A stretch of 64,000 nt of DNA from the NCBI GenBank assembly GCA_024636295.1, contig JAGXHI010000037.1, positions 1 to 64,000 of the forward strand, given 5' to 3'. The notes beneath the pieces are model-generated. The model ran no database searches, was not told the origin of the DNA, and saw only the letters and a list, made by a program, of their open reading frames with translations. This document shows, in pieces, positions 45,523-54,324 of this stretch; the first letter of the stretch is position 1; each line of letters opens with the position of its first letter. The stretch is from Desulfuromonadales bacterium (lineage in GTDB: Bacteria > Desulfobacterota > Desulfuromonadia > Desulfuromonadales > JAGXHI01). Both the position numbers and the translations under genes were made by a program.

Positions 45523-46170
45523 TTACCGGTTGGCCTTTTCCCAGTCGGCCATGAATTTTTCGATTCCCAGATCGGTCAAGGGATGTCTGGCGAGCTGCTT
45601 CATGACCGAGAAGGGAATGGTGCAGATCTCCGCACCGACCAGGGCCGCGCGAAACACGTGCAGGGGACTGCGCACGGATGCTACGATAATCTCGGTTCCA
45701 TAGCCGTAATTGTCAAAGATGGTTCGGATCTGGTCGACACCTTCGAGCCCATCGTGTCCGACATCGTCCAATCGTCCGACAAAAGGCGAAACGTACGTTG
45801 CCCCGGCCTTGGCCGCGAGCAGGGCCTGGAGGGGAGAAAAAACCAGGGTGACATTGGTTTTGATGCCTTCTGTCGCGAAAATATGGGCTGCCTTGAGCCC
45901 CTCCTCGGTCATCGGGACCTTGATCACGATACTCCGGGGATTGATCTTGGCCAGTTCCTGACCTTCCCGGACCATTTCAGCCGCCTCATGGGATACGACT
46001 TCGGCGGAAATGGGACCATCGACGATTTCGGCGATTTCCGAAATGACGTCCTGAAATTTTCGTCCGCTTTTGGCAATCAGGGAGGGATTGGTGGTTACGC
46101 CGTCGACAAGCCCGAGATCATGGGCGGCACGGATTTCTCCGACGTCGGCGGTATCGATGAAAAACTTCAT
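45523..46170 (-). CDS. tal: Transaldolase (small, TalC/FSA type)
   Basis: 215 residues starting [13 protein letters not shown], with [14 protein letters not shown], the Schiff-base lysine in [10 protein letters not shown] and [11 protein letters not shown]. It is the short-form transaldolase that moves dihydroxyacetone units between sugar phosphates in the pentose phosphate pathway. Fructose-6-phosphate aldolase is a close alternative, but a true transaldolase is favoured by the neighbouring rpe gene. Confidence 0.92.
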   Translation of the reverse strand: MKFFIDTADVGEIRAAHDLGLVDGVTTNPSLIAKSGRKFQDVISEIAEIVDGPISAEVVSHEAAEMVREGQELAKINPRSIVIKVPMTEEGLKAAHIFATEGIKTNVTLVFSPLQALLAAKAGATYVSPFVGRLDDVGHDGLEGVDQIRTIFDNYGYGTEIIVASVRSPLHVFRAALVGAEICTIPFSVMKQLARHPLTDLGIEKFMADWEKANR

Positions 46171-46280
46171 GGAACGAACTCCTTGGAAAAAGTTATTTTC
46201 TTTTTATCTGAAAAATCCACTCAATGCCAGAACAAATTAAAACATCTGCAGGAGAATTTCCTGAAAATTCTCCGCGGGAA

Positions 46281-46532
46281 TCATTTTCTGGAAAACGCGT
46301 CCCGGCATTCGGGCGAACAGAAGAAATGGATCTGACCTCCGATTCTTTTCTCCAGCGCGTCGCCGCGTGGAAGATAGGTGCCACAGTGGGAGTCGAGAAC
46401 CATTTCCTCTCCCTTTGGCGTCTTTTCCGGCGGAATCGATTTTCCCGCTCCTCCGGTCAGATAACGGGTGACGGCATGATAAATGGTATAGGCAAGAAAA
46501 AAGAGGATGAGAAGAAGAAGCAGACGAATCAT
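46281..46532 (-). CDS. PP0621-like small membrane protein with metal-binding Cys site
   Basis: 83 residues: an N-terminal transmembrane helix (MIRLLLLLILFFLAYTIYH), a short linker, and a YHS/TRASH-like domain with DSHCGTYLP and FFCSPECRDAF, three cysteines that could bind a metal. It begins four bases after the folK stop and is probably co-translated. ATG 46532 starts the helix. Function unknown, but it is a recurring folK neighbour. Confidence 0.72.
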   Translation of the reverse strand: MIRLLLLLILFFLAYTIYHAVTRYLTGGAGKSIPPEKTPKGEEMVLDSHCGTYLPRGDALEKRIGGQIHFFCSPECRDAFSRK

Positions 46533-46536
46533 GGGA

Positions 46537-47049
46537 TCACCAGGTTCCGGCCAGACGGCGGACCGACTGGGAATTGCGAAGGCTCTCATACAGGCGGTCG
46601 ATTTTCATCTGCAGCAGGGGATGTACCAGTTCAGGAGCCAGGTCCCGCAAGGGAGCCAGCACGAAACGCCGCTCGTGAAGACGCGGATGGGGAATTTCCA
46701 GGCCGGCTTCCCGGCAGATCCTGTCCCCAAAGAAAAGGAGATCGATATCGAGGGTCCGTGGGCCCCACATTTCATTCCTTTTCCGGCCGAAGCAGCCCTC
46801 TATGGTCTGACAACTCTCGAGGAGCTGGCGCGGGGAGCAGGAGGTCTCCACCCTCAGAACCGCATTGAAAAAATCAGGCTGGCCGGGCGGCCCGCCAACC
46901 GCTTCGGCAAGGTACAGGGGAGAAGCCCCGCACGGTCGCACCAGCCCCGTCTCCGAGAGCGCGGCCCGGGCCCCGGCCAGATGGCCCCGACGATCACCGA
47001 GATTGGATCCGAGCCCAAGGTAGGCGATAATGGTGGGAGATTCATTCAT
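46537..47049 (-). CDS. folK: 2-amino-4-hydroxy-6-hydroxymethyldihydropteridine pyrophosphokinase
   Basis: 170 residues with YLGLGSNLGDR, GPRTLDIDLL and IPHPRLHERRFVL, the HPPK signatures. It transfers pyrophosphate from ATP to the pterin, a step of folate synthesis that feeds the folate enzymes nearby (fmt, MetF fusion). It is divergent from the VOC protein gene. Confidence 0.96.
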   Translation of the reverse strand: MNESPTIIAYLGLGSNLGDRRGHLAGARAALSETGLVRPCGASPLYLAEAVGGPPGQPDFFNAVLRVETSCSPRQLLESCQTIEGCFGRKRNEMWGPRTLDIDLLFFGDRICREAGLEIPHPRLHERRFVLAPLRDLAPELVHPLLQMKIDRLYESLRNSQSVRRLAGTW

Positions 47050-47170
47050 ATCGGCAATTAGATCACAGGCATCCGAAGAGAGTCAACGATGGGCTCTTCG
47101 TTTGCGGAACCATGGAAGGATGCCTTCGCAAAAACACGGACCGATGACAAACACCGGGAAGGAGAATCTC

Positions 47171-47572
47171 ATGCCGTTCACCCTGACACTGGCCGTCCGC
47201 GACCTGGATCGTACAGAGCTCTTTTACCGGGACATTCTGGAGCTGCAACCGGAGCGTTTCATTCCTCTTCCGGGCGCCCCTCCGGCCCTTCTTCTGCGGC
47301 TGGAAGATGCGGTGATCCTGCTTCGTCCAGCCTCCGTTCTGGAGTCCCGGCACCCCGCTCTTTTTCAAAGCCTGGACCGCCATCCTTTCGGTACGGGAAT
47401 GATGCTGGAATTCTCTGTACAGAGCCTGACCCCTGTCCTCCGGAATATCACGCGGCGAAAATTGCATATTCTCTATGAACTCGATGACAGGGAATTCGGC
47501 ATGCGGGAGATATGGCTCCACGATCCGGACGGATATCTGGTGGTCCTCAGGAGCCGGTCGGAGCCTGTTTGA
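47171..47572 (+). CDS. VOC (glyoxalase/dioxygenase fold) protein
   Basis: 133 residues starting MPFTLTLAVRDLDRTELFYRD, a single betaalphabetabetabeta pair typical of the vicinal oxygen chelate fold, ending in IWLHDPDGYLVVL. The glyoxalase-type metal ligands are not all evident. The specific reaction cannot be named. AAGGAGA (47159-47165) sets the ATG at 47171; 47 upstream codons are rejected. It stands alone between folK and moxR. Confidence 0.85.
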   Translation: MPFTLTLAVRDLDRTELFYRDILELQPERFIPLPGAPPALLLRLEDAVILLRPASVLESRHPALFQSLDRHPFGTGMMLEFSVQSLTPVLRNITRRKLHILYELDDREFGMREIWLHDPDGYLVVLRSRSEPV

Positions 47573-47815
47573 ATCTTCCGAGAAAACCGAAAAACCATCG
47601 ACTGGGTTGACAAGGGCGGCCACGAAAAAATGCCACCCACAAAATTCAACGTGTTCTCATGCAAAAGAATTTACGCATTTCTCGTTGCGCCCTGCTTCTT
47701 TTGAGTGAGTGAAGCGAACGGGCGCGAGGTGATTTTCAGAAAGTCCAGGAAAATTCCCGCTGAAATGGTATAGTTTTATTTGCATTTTATAATTAAAGAT
47801 GTTCGGGATATCCAC

Positions 47816-48805
47816 GTGAAAAACATCCTTTCGAGCGACAGGCCTGTTCCCTTTGCCGGCTCCGAACCGCTGGATGGTCGAAGAGAAATTCTGCACGCGA
47901 TGGGAACCATCTCGAGCCGGTTCATGCGGGGCAAGGAAGACACCGTCCGTCTGGCTTTCATCGCCCTGTTATCAGGCGGTCACCTGCTTCTGGAGGACAT
48001 TCCGGGGCTGGGAAAAACCACGCTGGCACTGGCTCTGGCAAACGCCCTTGACCTCTCCTTCGGTCGCATCCAGTGCACCAGCGATCTTCTGCCTTCCGAC
48101 ATCACGGGGCTCTCCATTTTTGATCGGGAAGAAAACCGCTTCCGATTCATCCCCGGTCCCGTATTCAGCCATGTTCTTCTGGCCGACGAAATCAATCGCG
48201 CAATGCCGCGGACTCAGAGCGCACTGCTGGAGGCCATGGAAGAGCGACGAGTCACCATCGAGGGGACCACCCATGACCTTCCGGACCCTTTTCTGGTCAT
48301 CGCGACCCAGAATCCCTGCGAATATGTTGGCACATATTCCCTTCCCGAATCCCAGATGGACCGATTCCTGATCGTCACGGGGCTCGGTTACCCGCCGGAA
48401 GACATCGAAAAGGGGATCATCCGAAGCGGGGGGCTCCGGGATGAGATCCGGGGCCTTGCGGCCCTGGTCGGTCGCGAAGATATTTTGCGTGCACGTCGGG
48501 CCGTCCGGGAGAGAATCTATCTCTCCGAAAAAATCACCGATTACATTTATTGCATCGTCGCCGCTACCCGGGAGCACCCCCTGATTCTGACCGGAATTTC
48601 CACCCGGGGGGCCATTCACCTTGCGGAGGCCGCCCGTGCGGCCGCCTATCTGGAAGGGCGTGAATATGTCCTCCCCGAGGACGTTCGCGATCTTGCCGGA
48701 GCGACCGGAGCCCACCGCCTTCTCCTGCGACCGGAGTCTCATGGCCACCGAAAGGGGGAATTATTCGAGTCGATTCTCAAAGACATCCCGCTGCCTCTGG
48801 CCTGA
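47816..48805 (+). CDS. MoxR family AAA+ ATPase
   Basis: 329 residues. Walker A is EDIPGLGKTTLA, Walker B LLADEINR, and the sensor 1 and pre-sensor regions (IATQNPCEYVGTYSLPESQMDRF) match MoxR. Chaperone-like ATPases of this family act on a metal-dependent von Willebrand or DUF58 partner. GTG 47816 is chosen because an earlier TTG (47780) overlaps a possible -10 box (TATAAT 47788-47793). Its stop shares CTGA with the following DUF58 gene. First gene of a MoxR-DUF58-transglutaminase operon. Confidence 0.9.
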   Translation: MKNILSSDRPVPFAGSEPLDGRREILHAMGTISSRFMRGKEDTVRLAFIALLSGGHLLLEDIPGLGKTTLALALANALDLSFGRIQCTSDLLPSDITGLSIFDREENRFRFIPGPVFSHVLLADEINRAMPRTQSALLEAMEERRVTIEGTTHDLPDPFLVIATQNPCEYVGTYSLPESQMDRFLIVTGLGYPPEDIEKGIIRSGGLRDEIRGLAALVGREDILRARRAVRERIYLSEKITDYIYCIVAATREHPLILTGISTRGAIHLAEAARAAAYLEGREYVLPEDVRDLAGATGAHRLLLRPESHGHRKGELFESILKDIPLPLA

Positions 48806-49662
48806 GGCCGACCCGGACCGGCATACTTTTCATCCTGATGGCCCTCCTTCTCGGGGTAGCGGCCGTAAACACCGGAAACGGCAATCTCTACCTGATGGTC
48901 TCCAGCCTTCTGGGATTCCTGATCGTCTCGGGGCTTCTCGGAAGTAAAAACCTTCTAGAGCTGAAGGTCTGCCTGGACTTTCCCGAGGAAATCCATGACG
49001 GGAGGGATGTGGCCGTTCGGATCCGACTTGAAAACCGTCGCCGCTTTCTTCCAGCCTTTCTCATCCAGGTGGAGTTGCAGGAATCGAGAACCTTTTTTAC
49101 CGCTCTCTCTCCCGGAGAAAAACGCACGGCAACCGCCGTACTTCGTTTCTCGGGGCGGGGGATTCATCACCTCAAAACAGTTCGTATCCGATCCATTTTT
49201 CCCGTCGATTTTTTCCTTCGCTGGAGCGATCTGCCCGTGGATCGGCGGGTGATCGTATTTCCCATGCCCCGCGCCTGCGCTCCGATCCGTTTCGGGAAAA
49301 AAGGGGATTCCGGAGATGTTCTCGGTCTTCACCGGAGTCAGGAGGGAGAGATCAGCCGAATCGGGGATTACAGGGGAGAGCCGCTCAAGTTTATCCACTG
49401 GAAACTTTCGGCCAGGCAGGAGGAGCTGAAAATCAAGGAATTGAGCTCCGATACGGGAGGTTCTCTCATTCTCAATCCCGATCTGCTGCCTGGAAACGGA
49501 CTGGAAGAGCGTCTGCAGCACGGGGCTTTTCTGATCGAGCACAGCCTGCGAATGAAAATTCCCCTCGGGCTGCAGATCGGAGAAAGGACGATTCCTCCGG
49601 CCGTTTCCCGGACCCATGGAATCCGTTTGCTGACTGAACTGGCTCTTTATGGTACGCATTAG
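48802..49662 (+). CDS. DUF58 domain protein
   Basis: 286 residues if it starts at CTG 48802, which forms a CTGA overlap with the moxR stop; the frame runs LRPTRTGILFILMALLLG, giving the family's two opening transmembrane helices. Starting at ATG 48838 would remove the polar lead-in. The body has the DUF58 motifs GDSGDVLGLHRSQEGEISRIGDYRGEPLKFIHWKLSAR. It probably works with the MoxR ATPase at the membrane. It overlaps the transglutaminase gene by 14 bases. Confidence 0.85.
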   Translation: MRPTRTGILFILMALLLGVAAVNTGNGNLYLMVSSLLGFLIVSGLLGSKNLLELKVCLDFPEEIHDGRDVAVRIRLENRRRFLPAFLIQVELQESRTFFTALSPGEKRTATAVLRFSGRGIHHLKTVRIRSIFPVDFFLRWSDLPVDRRVIVFPMPRACAPIRFGKKGDSGDVLGLHRSQEGEISRIGDYRGEPLKFIHWKLSARQEELKIKELSSDTGGSLILNPDLLPGNGLEERLQHGAFLIEHSLRMKIPLGLQIGERTIPPAVSRTHGIRLLTELALYGTH

Positions 49663-51566
49663 CTCCCTTCTCAAGATTACCGTCTGGGGTATCTCCCTGC
49701 TCTGTGCGGCCTCCGTCTTTCCGCAATTGGATTCCTCCCTGCGTCTGGTTTTCGCAGGCACAGCGGCGGCCGGAATACTGTTCGATCGACGGGGAAAACA
49801 TCCCCTCCCGGAAAAGGCTGTCACCGTTATCTCCCTTGTTTTTTTCCTCTTTCAGATCTTCCGAATCACCCGCACCCATCCGATCGAACCGATATCGGAA
49901 CTTCTCATCCTTCTTCTGGGTCTTCGTCTCCTGACCGAGAAAAACGGACCCAACTGCCGACAGATTTTCGTCCTCGCCCTTCTGGCCATGGCTGCTTCTT
50001 TTTTGCAGAATCCCGACGCCTCCCGAATGCTTTTCCTTCTGCCGGTGCTGGCGCTGACACTGGCGGGTCTGATGCTGGCCGCCTTCCAGTCCGCCTCTCC
50101 CGGGATGGTCCTCGACGGGCAGAATTTCCGGCCCATCGCCAAAATCGCCCTGGGCCTTCCCGCGGCCTCTCTGCTGCTGATGATTGTCCTTTTTCCTCTT
50201 CTGCCCCGGACCCCCTATCCCCTATGGAATTTTTTCCATCCTGATCCTGAGGGCTTGCCTTTCGTTGGGGAGAAGGTCCTTCCCGGCCCAAGATCTCCCC
50301 AGGAGACCCCGGGCAGGGTGGTTTTCCGCATCCAGACCGAAGAGCTTCCACCAGAGAACCTCTACTGGAGAAGCATCGTACTTAATACTCCGGAGGGAAA
50401 CGCATGGGTCCGAAGACCGCCTCCCGCCGGGGAACGCGCCGAGGTCTCTAACGGGCGTTCTCTGGAGCAGACCATCTACGCCAAGGAAAAAGCGGGCAGA
50501 TTCCTGCCGGCTCTCGATGTCCCTCTGCCCGGGGAAATCTCTCTTGCCCAGGGCAGCTCGGACCGGGTTTTCGCACTACCGGACAATCCGGAAAAGTCCT
50601 TTCGCTATCGGACCGTCTCCCGGCGGGGGGGGGAACTGCGGAGCAGGGATATTCAGCTGGATTTCTATCTTCGGACTCCCGATGGAGCCTCGCCCCGGGT
50701 GAAAACCGCAGCTGCCAGCCTGGCGGAGAGAGCCGCAACGGCCGGAGAAAAAGTCGACCTTCTCCGCCGCTATTTCCTCGGGCGTCGGCTCACATATTCC
50801 AGAGAAGGACTGTCCGTTCAAGACGATCCGGTGGATGCCTTTCTGTTTGCGGATAAACGGGGTTATTGTGAACATTTCGCGGCCTCCTTCACACTCATGC
50901 TGCGGCTCATGGGAGTGCCCGCGAGACTGGTCGGCGGCTATCTGGGGGGGGGAATACCAAAGGATCGGAGGATATTACGCCCTCTCGACGGACAACGCCC
51001 ATGTCTGGACGGAGGCGCTCGTCAGGGACAGCTGGATTCGAATCGATCCCACCCGACTGGCGCAGAACGCGGGGGCGGCGGCAGCTTTGACAGGCCGGCA
51101 GATGTCCCTGAGCTCGCGCATCCTGGATGTGGTGGATTTTTACTGGAACCGGGCAGTGATTGCCGGTGGACTGGAGAGGCAGATACGCCTGCTGCAGACC
51201 GGTCTGCTTGAACCGGGGAGTTTTTCCGTGCCGAGGAAGATCGCGGGATGGCTCGCTGTCGTCATATTTTTGTGTTTTACCGGGGGCTTTATTCTGTTTC
51301 GTCGAAGATGGTCCGGTCCCGAGGAGCGCCTTTTTCGGCGATTCATGGCTCGGGCGGAGAAAAAACACCGATGGGCGCCCTTGTCGAGAAACATGGGCCT
51401 TCAGGATCTCTGCAGACGAACGGACGATCCTCTCTGCCGCGAATTCACCGAGATTTACGGCGGCGCGGTCTTTCGGGATCGCAGACTGACACGGAGTGAA
51501 AAAAGCCGTCTCCGACTGCTGATCCGCCGTATGCGTCGATCCACCTCGCAGGATGATATTTCCTGA
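49649..51566 (+). pseudogene. TgpA-like DUF3488/transglutaminase protein, frameshifted in G9 tract
   Basis: The first frame (49649-51211) codes for several N-terminal membrane helices (to ~residue 190), a periplasmic region and the transglutaminase Cys (RGYCEHFAASF). At 50944-50952 there is a run of nine G; removing one G joins it to the frame ending at 51566, which restores GGEYQRIGGYYAL, the catalytic His (NAHVWTEA) and Asp (RIDPTRL), a last membrane helix and the DUF4129-like tail. The full product would be about 638 residues. It could be a sequencing error, a true pseudogene or a slip site. It ends the moxR operon. Confidence 0.85.
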
Positions 51567-51696
51567 ATTTTCGACGGCATGGGGCGGATTGAGAAAGCTT
51601 CGGATACCATTCGAAGTCCGGAGCAAAAGGAATCAATGGCCAACGCGCCGCTTGTGCAGAGAAGGAAACGTTGCCCACGGACGCTTAGCCCTCTGT

Positions 51697-52974
51697 TCAG
51701 GAAGGGGATTTTTTCCCTCGCCCGGCGTTTCGCCGTCGAGGTCGCGAATCCCGCCGTTTTGCGGCGGGCCTTTCTCCGCCATCCTCCAGCCCTTCCAGAG
51801 CCTTTTTCCAGGAAAGGGGCAGATCCTTTCCCTCTCCGCTCACTTCAGTCCAGAGCGTGAAAAGTTCAAGAGATAATGGCGTGAGCGGATGCCGAAGGAA
51901 GCGTTTTTCTCCACGGAAGCCCAGGCCTCGGCTCAGACGGAAAAAGCCGATAAGAAGTTCCCTGGCCTGATGACGGATGCCGTGGGAGATCCGGAAATAG
52001 GAAACATGGGGAGAAATGACCAGCCCCGCAATCCGGATCGCGTCGCTGACGGACGTTTCCCCGGTGCAGGGGCACGTTCGGCGAAAACGGGAGAGATAGA
52101 GGGCGGCGAGGACGAAGGACTCGTTGACTTCCCGTCCCTGGGAAGTCCGGGCATCCACCCGCTCCAGGAGATCGAAGGTCTCGTCATCCCCTTCGTAACC
52201 CGCCAGAAGATGACCGATCAGCCCTATGTTCCGGGCGCTGCGAAGCACTTTGCCGCCCACCCGATGACGAAAGAGCTCCATCACCTCTTCCCGCAGTCGA
52301 GCCGGAGCCGCCTCGGCGATGAGGGGCGCTCGTCTGTAAATTGCCTCCCGCACCTCTTCGTCCAGAGAAAAATCGAGCCGCGCGGCGAATTCAAGCGCCC
52401 GCAGCATTCGCACAGGATCCTCGACAAAGCGCACCAGAGGATCTCCTATCGCTCGGATCCTCCGGTTCTCCAGATCGTCCAGCCCCCCCACGAAATCAAG
52501 AACGGAGAATGACGCTACGTCATAAAAGAGGGCATTGATGGTGAAATCACGCCGGAAGGCATCCTCTGCGGGAGTGCCGAACACGTTTTCGACGACCAGG
52601 TGATGCTCCGCCGAATCCTCGGGCAGATCCTCCGATACAGCCTTCCGTCGAAAGGTTGCCACCTCGACGACCTGATTGCCTCCGAAGCGGATATGCGCTA
52701 AACGGAACCGCCGCCCCACCAGGAAGCAGTTGCGAAAGATCTTCTTGACCTGGTTCGGCGTGGCGTCCGTGCCCACATCGAAATCCTTGGGGATGCGGTT
52801 CAGAAGGAGGTCCCTCACGCTTCCGCCCACCAGATAGGCCTTGTGTCCCTGGCGCTTCAGGCGGTAGAGAACCTTCAGGGTATTCTCGTCGATCCTTTTG
52901 CGGGAGATGGAATGTTCCGAACGGGGAAGGACAACGGGCTGATCGGGATCGGGAGCGGCTCTGGATATCATCAT
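51697..52974 (-). CDS. pcnB: Poly(A) polymerase / CCA-adding-like nucleotidyltransferase
   Basis: 425 residues. The class II nucleotidyltransferase core reads YLVGGSVRDLLLNRIPKDFDVGTDATP and is followed by the RRDFTINALFYD and RMLRALEFAARL helices. The basic, Arg-rich C-terminus (RPAAKRRDSRPRRRNAGRGKKSP) is typical of PcnB. It adds 3' A tails to RNA. Two ATGs (52974, 52971) are possible starts. tRNA nucleotidyltransferase is the main alternative, but the tail favours poly(A) polymerase. Confidence 0.85.
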   Translation of the reverse strand: MMISRAAPDPDQPVVLPRSEHSISRKRIDENTLKVLYRLKRQGHKAYLVGGSVRDLLLNRIPKDFDVGTDATPNQVKKIFRNCFLVGRRFRLAHIRFGGNQVVEVATFRRKAVSEDLPEDSAEHHLVVENVFGTPAEDAFRRDFTINALFYDVASFSVLDFVGGLDDLENRRIRAIGDPLVRFVEDPVRMLRALEFAARLDFSLDEEVREAIYRRAPLIAEAAPARLREEVMELFRHRVGGKVLRSARNIGLIGHLLAGYEGDDETFDLLERVDARTSQGREVNESFVLAALYLSRFRRTCPCTGETSVSDAIRIAGLVISPHVSYFRISHGIRHQARELLIGFFRLSRGLGFRGEKRFLRHPLTPLSLELFTLWTEVSGEGKDLPLSWKKALEGLEDGGERPAAKRRDSRPRRRNAGRGKKSPS

Positions 52975-53117
52975 TCGTGCGGATTACCTGCAAATTTGAA
53001 TTTTAAATCAGACTGAATCTATCAGATAAAGCCCGCAAAATAAAGGGTGAAACTCGTCACATGCGGCAAGCGTTGAATTTCTGCCACAAAAAGTCTACAT
53101 TAGGCCGACAAACTTGG

Positions 53118-53288
53118 TAGTTTTCGTCTGGAAACGGCCCTTTTCCGCAATCTCCGCGTCAACCCGCGGATTTGATTGTGCGGCGTAAAGTACTACGCCT
53201 CCGCTCAAATCCTTGATTTCCTTGATCTTGCGAAAAATGACTCGTTTTCAGATCGAAAACCGCATTTGTGCTTCCCAGGGTTTCCGGA
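53118..53288. repeat. 171-bp dispersed repeat, copy 1 (MITE-like)
   Basis: This block matches 55631-55801 almost base for base, in the same orientation and with the same length. The ends form imperfect inverted repeats (TTTTCG.TCTGGAAAC against GTTTTCAGATCGAAAA) and the interior has palindromes such as GGCGTAAAGTACTACGCC and CCGCG...CGCGG. It lies just before miaA. It fills most of the 346-bp gap behind pcnB. Confidence 0.9.
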
Positions 53289-53307
53289 TGGGAACCTGGT
53301 AAGAAAG

Positions 53308-53335
53308 TTGAACCTTGAACCTTGAACCTTGAACC
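53308..53335. repeat. Four TTGAACC heptamers at the miaA start
   Basis: TTGAACC is repeated exactly four times. The third copy holds the TTG (53322) that opens miaA. The same heptamer precedes nuoM. Confidence 0.9.
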
Positions 53336-54236
53336 TTCCTACAACCTTCTCGTGATTCTCGGCCCCACCGCTTCGGGGAAAACACGCCTCGGTGTAGGGG
53401 CCGCCCTCCGTCTTGGTGGAGAAATCATTTCGGCCGACTCCCGTCAGGTCTTCCGGGGAATGGATATCGGCACCGGAAAGGATCTGGAGGAATACGGCTC
53501 GGTTCCCTGCCATCTCATCGACATCGCCGATCCCGGCCAAGAATTCAGCGTCTTTGAATTCCAGAGGCGGTTCCTGGAAGTCTTTCAGGAAATTCGCTCC
53601 CGCGGCAGACTTCCCCTTCTTGTCGGAGGAACCGGCCTGTACCTTGATGCGGTCCTCCAGGGATATGCTCTGGCGGAGGTCCCGGAAAATCCCGTCCTTC
53701 GCTCCGAACTGGAGGGCTTTTCGCACGAAGAGCTGCGCTCACGCCTCCTCTCCCTTCGCCCGAAACAACACAACATCTCCGACCTGCAGGACCGAAACCG
53801 CCTGACCCGGGCCATTGAAATCGCTGAAGGCGAGAGAATTGCCGAGGTGGAAATTGCTCTTCCGGAACTGCGTCCAGTTGTTTTTGGCGTTCGGTGGGAG
53901 CGTGCCGTTCTGAGACGGCGCATCACTGCCCGCCTGAAAGAGCGACTGGCGCACGGGATGATCGAGGAGGTGAGCCGCCTGCATGAAAAAGGTGCTTCCT
54001 GGGAGGCTCTTGAATTCTATGGTCTGGAATATCGTCTTATCGCCCGGCACCTTCAGGGCCATCTGAATCGGAATGACATGTTCCAGAAACTGAACAGCGC
54101 CATCCACCAGTTTGCAAAGCGCCAGGAGACCTGGTTTCGACGCATGGAGCGAAACGGAACGATAATCCACTGGGTGGAGGGCGCCGGAGATCCGCTGAAA
54201 GAAATGATAGAGACACTGGGGGAAGTCGGCTCCTGA
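53322..54236 (+). CDS. miaA: tRNA dimethylallyltransferase
   Basis: 304 residues with the P-loop GPTASGKT (about 14-21), ADSRQVFRGMDIGTGK, GGTGLYLDAVL and the C-terminal basic helix region (RQETWFRRMER). It adds a dimethylallyl group to A37 of tRNAs that read UNN codons. The start is TTG 53322 inside the heptamer repeat, giving MNLEPSYN; the next in-frame candidate, GTG at codon 11, would begin just before the P-loop. No clear Shine-Dalgarno. Confidence 0.93.
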   Translation: MNLEPSYNLLVILGPTASGKTRLGVGAALRLGGEIISADSRQVFRGMDIGTGKDLEEYGSVPCHLIDIADPGQEFSVFEFQRRFLEVFQEIRSRGRLPLLVGGTGLYLDAVLQGYALAEVPENPVLRSELEGFSHEELRSRLLSLRPKQHNISDLQDRNRLTRAIEIAEGERIAEVEIALPELRPVVFGVRWERAVLRRRITARLKERLAHGMIEEVSRLHEKGASWEALEFYGLEYRLIARHLQGHLNRNDMFQKLNSAIHQFAKRQETWFRRMERNGTIIHWVEGAGDPLKEMIETLGEVGS

Positions 54237-54324
54237 TTTTTATCCGCGGACGCGAAAGTTAAAGGCGGGCTCTTGTTCTGCCGGGACTGATTTGAGCAGG
54301 GAGTTCCCACTCATTAACGGAAAC

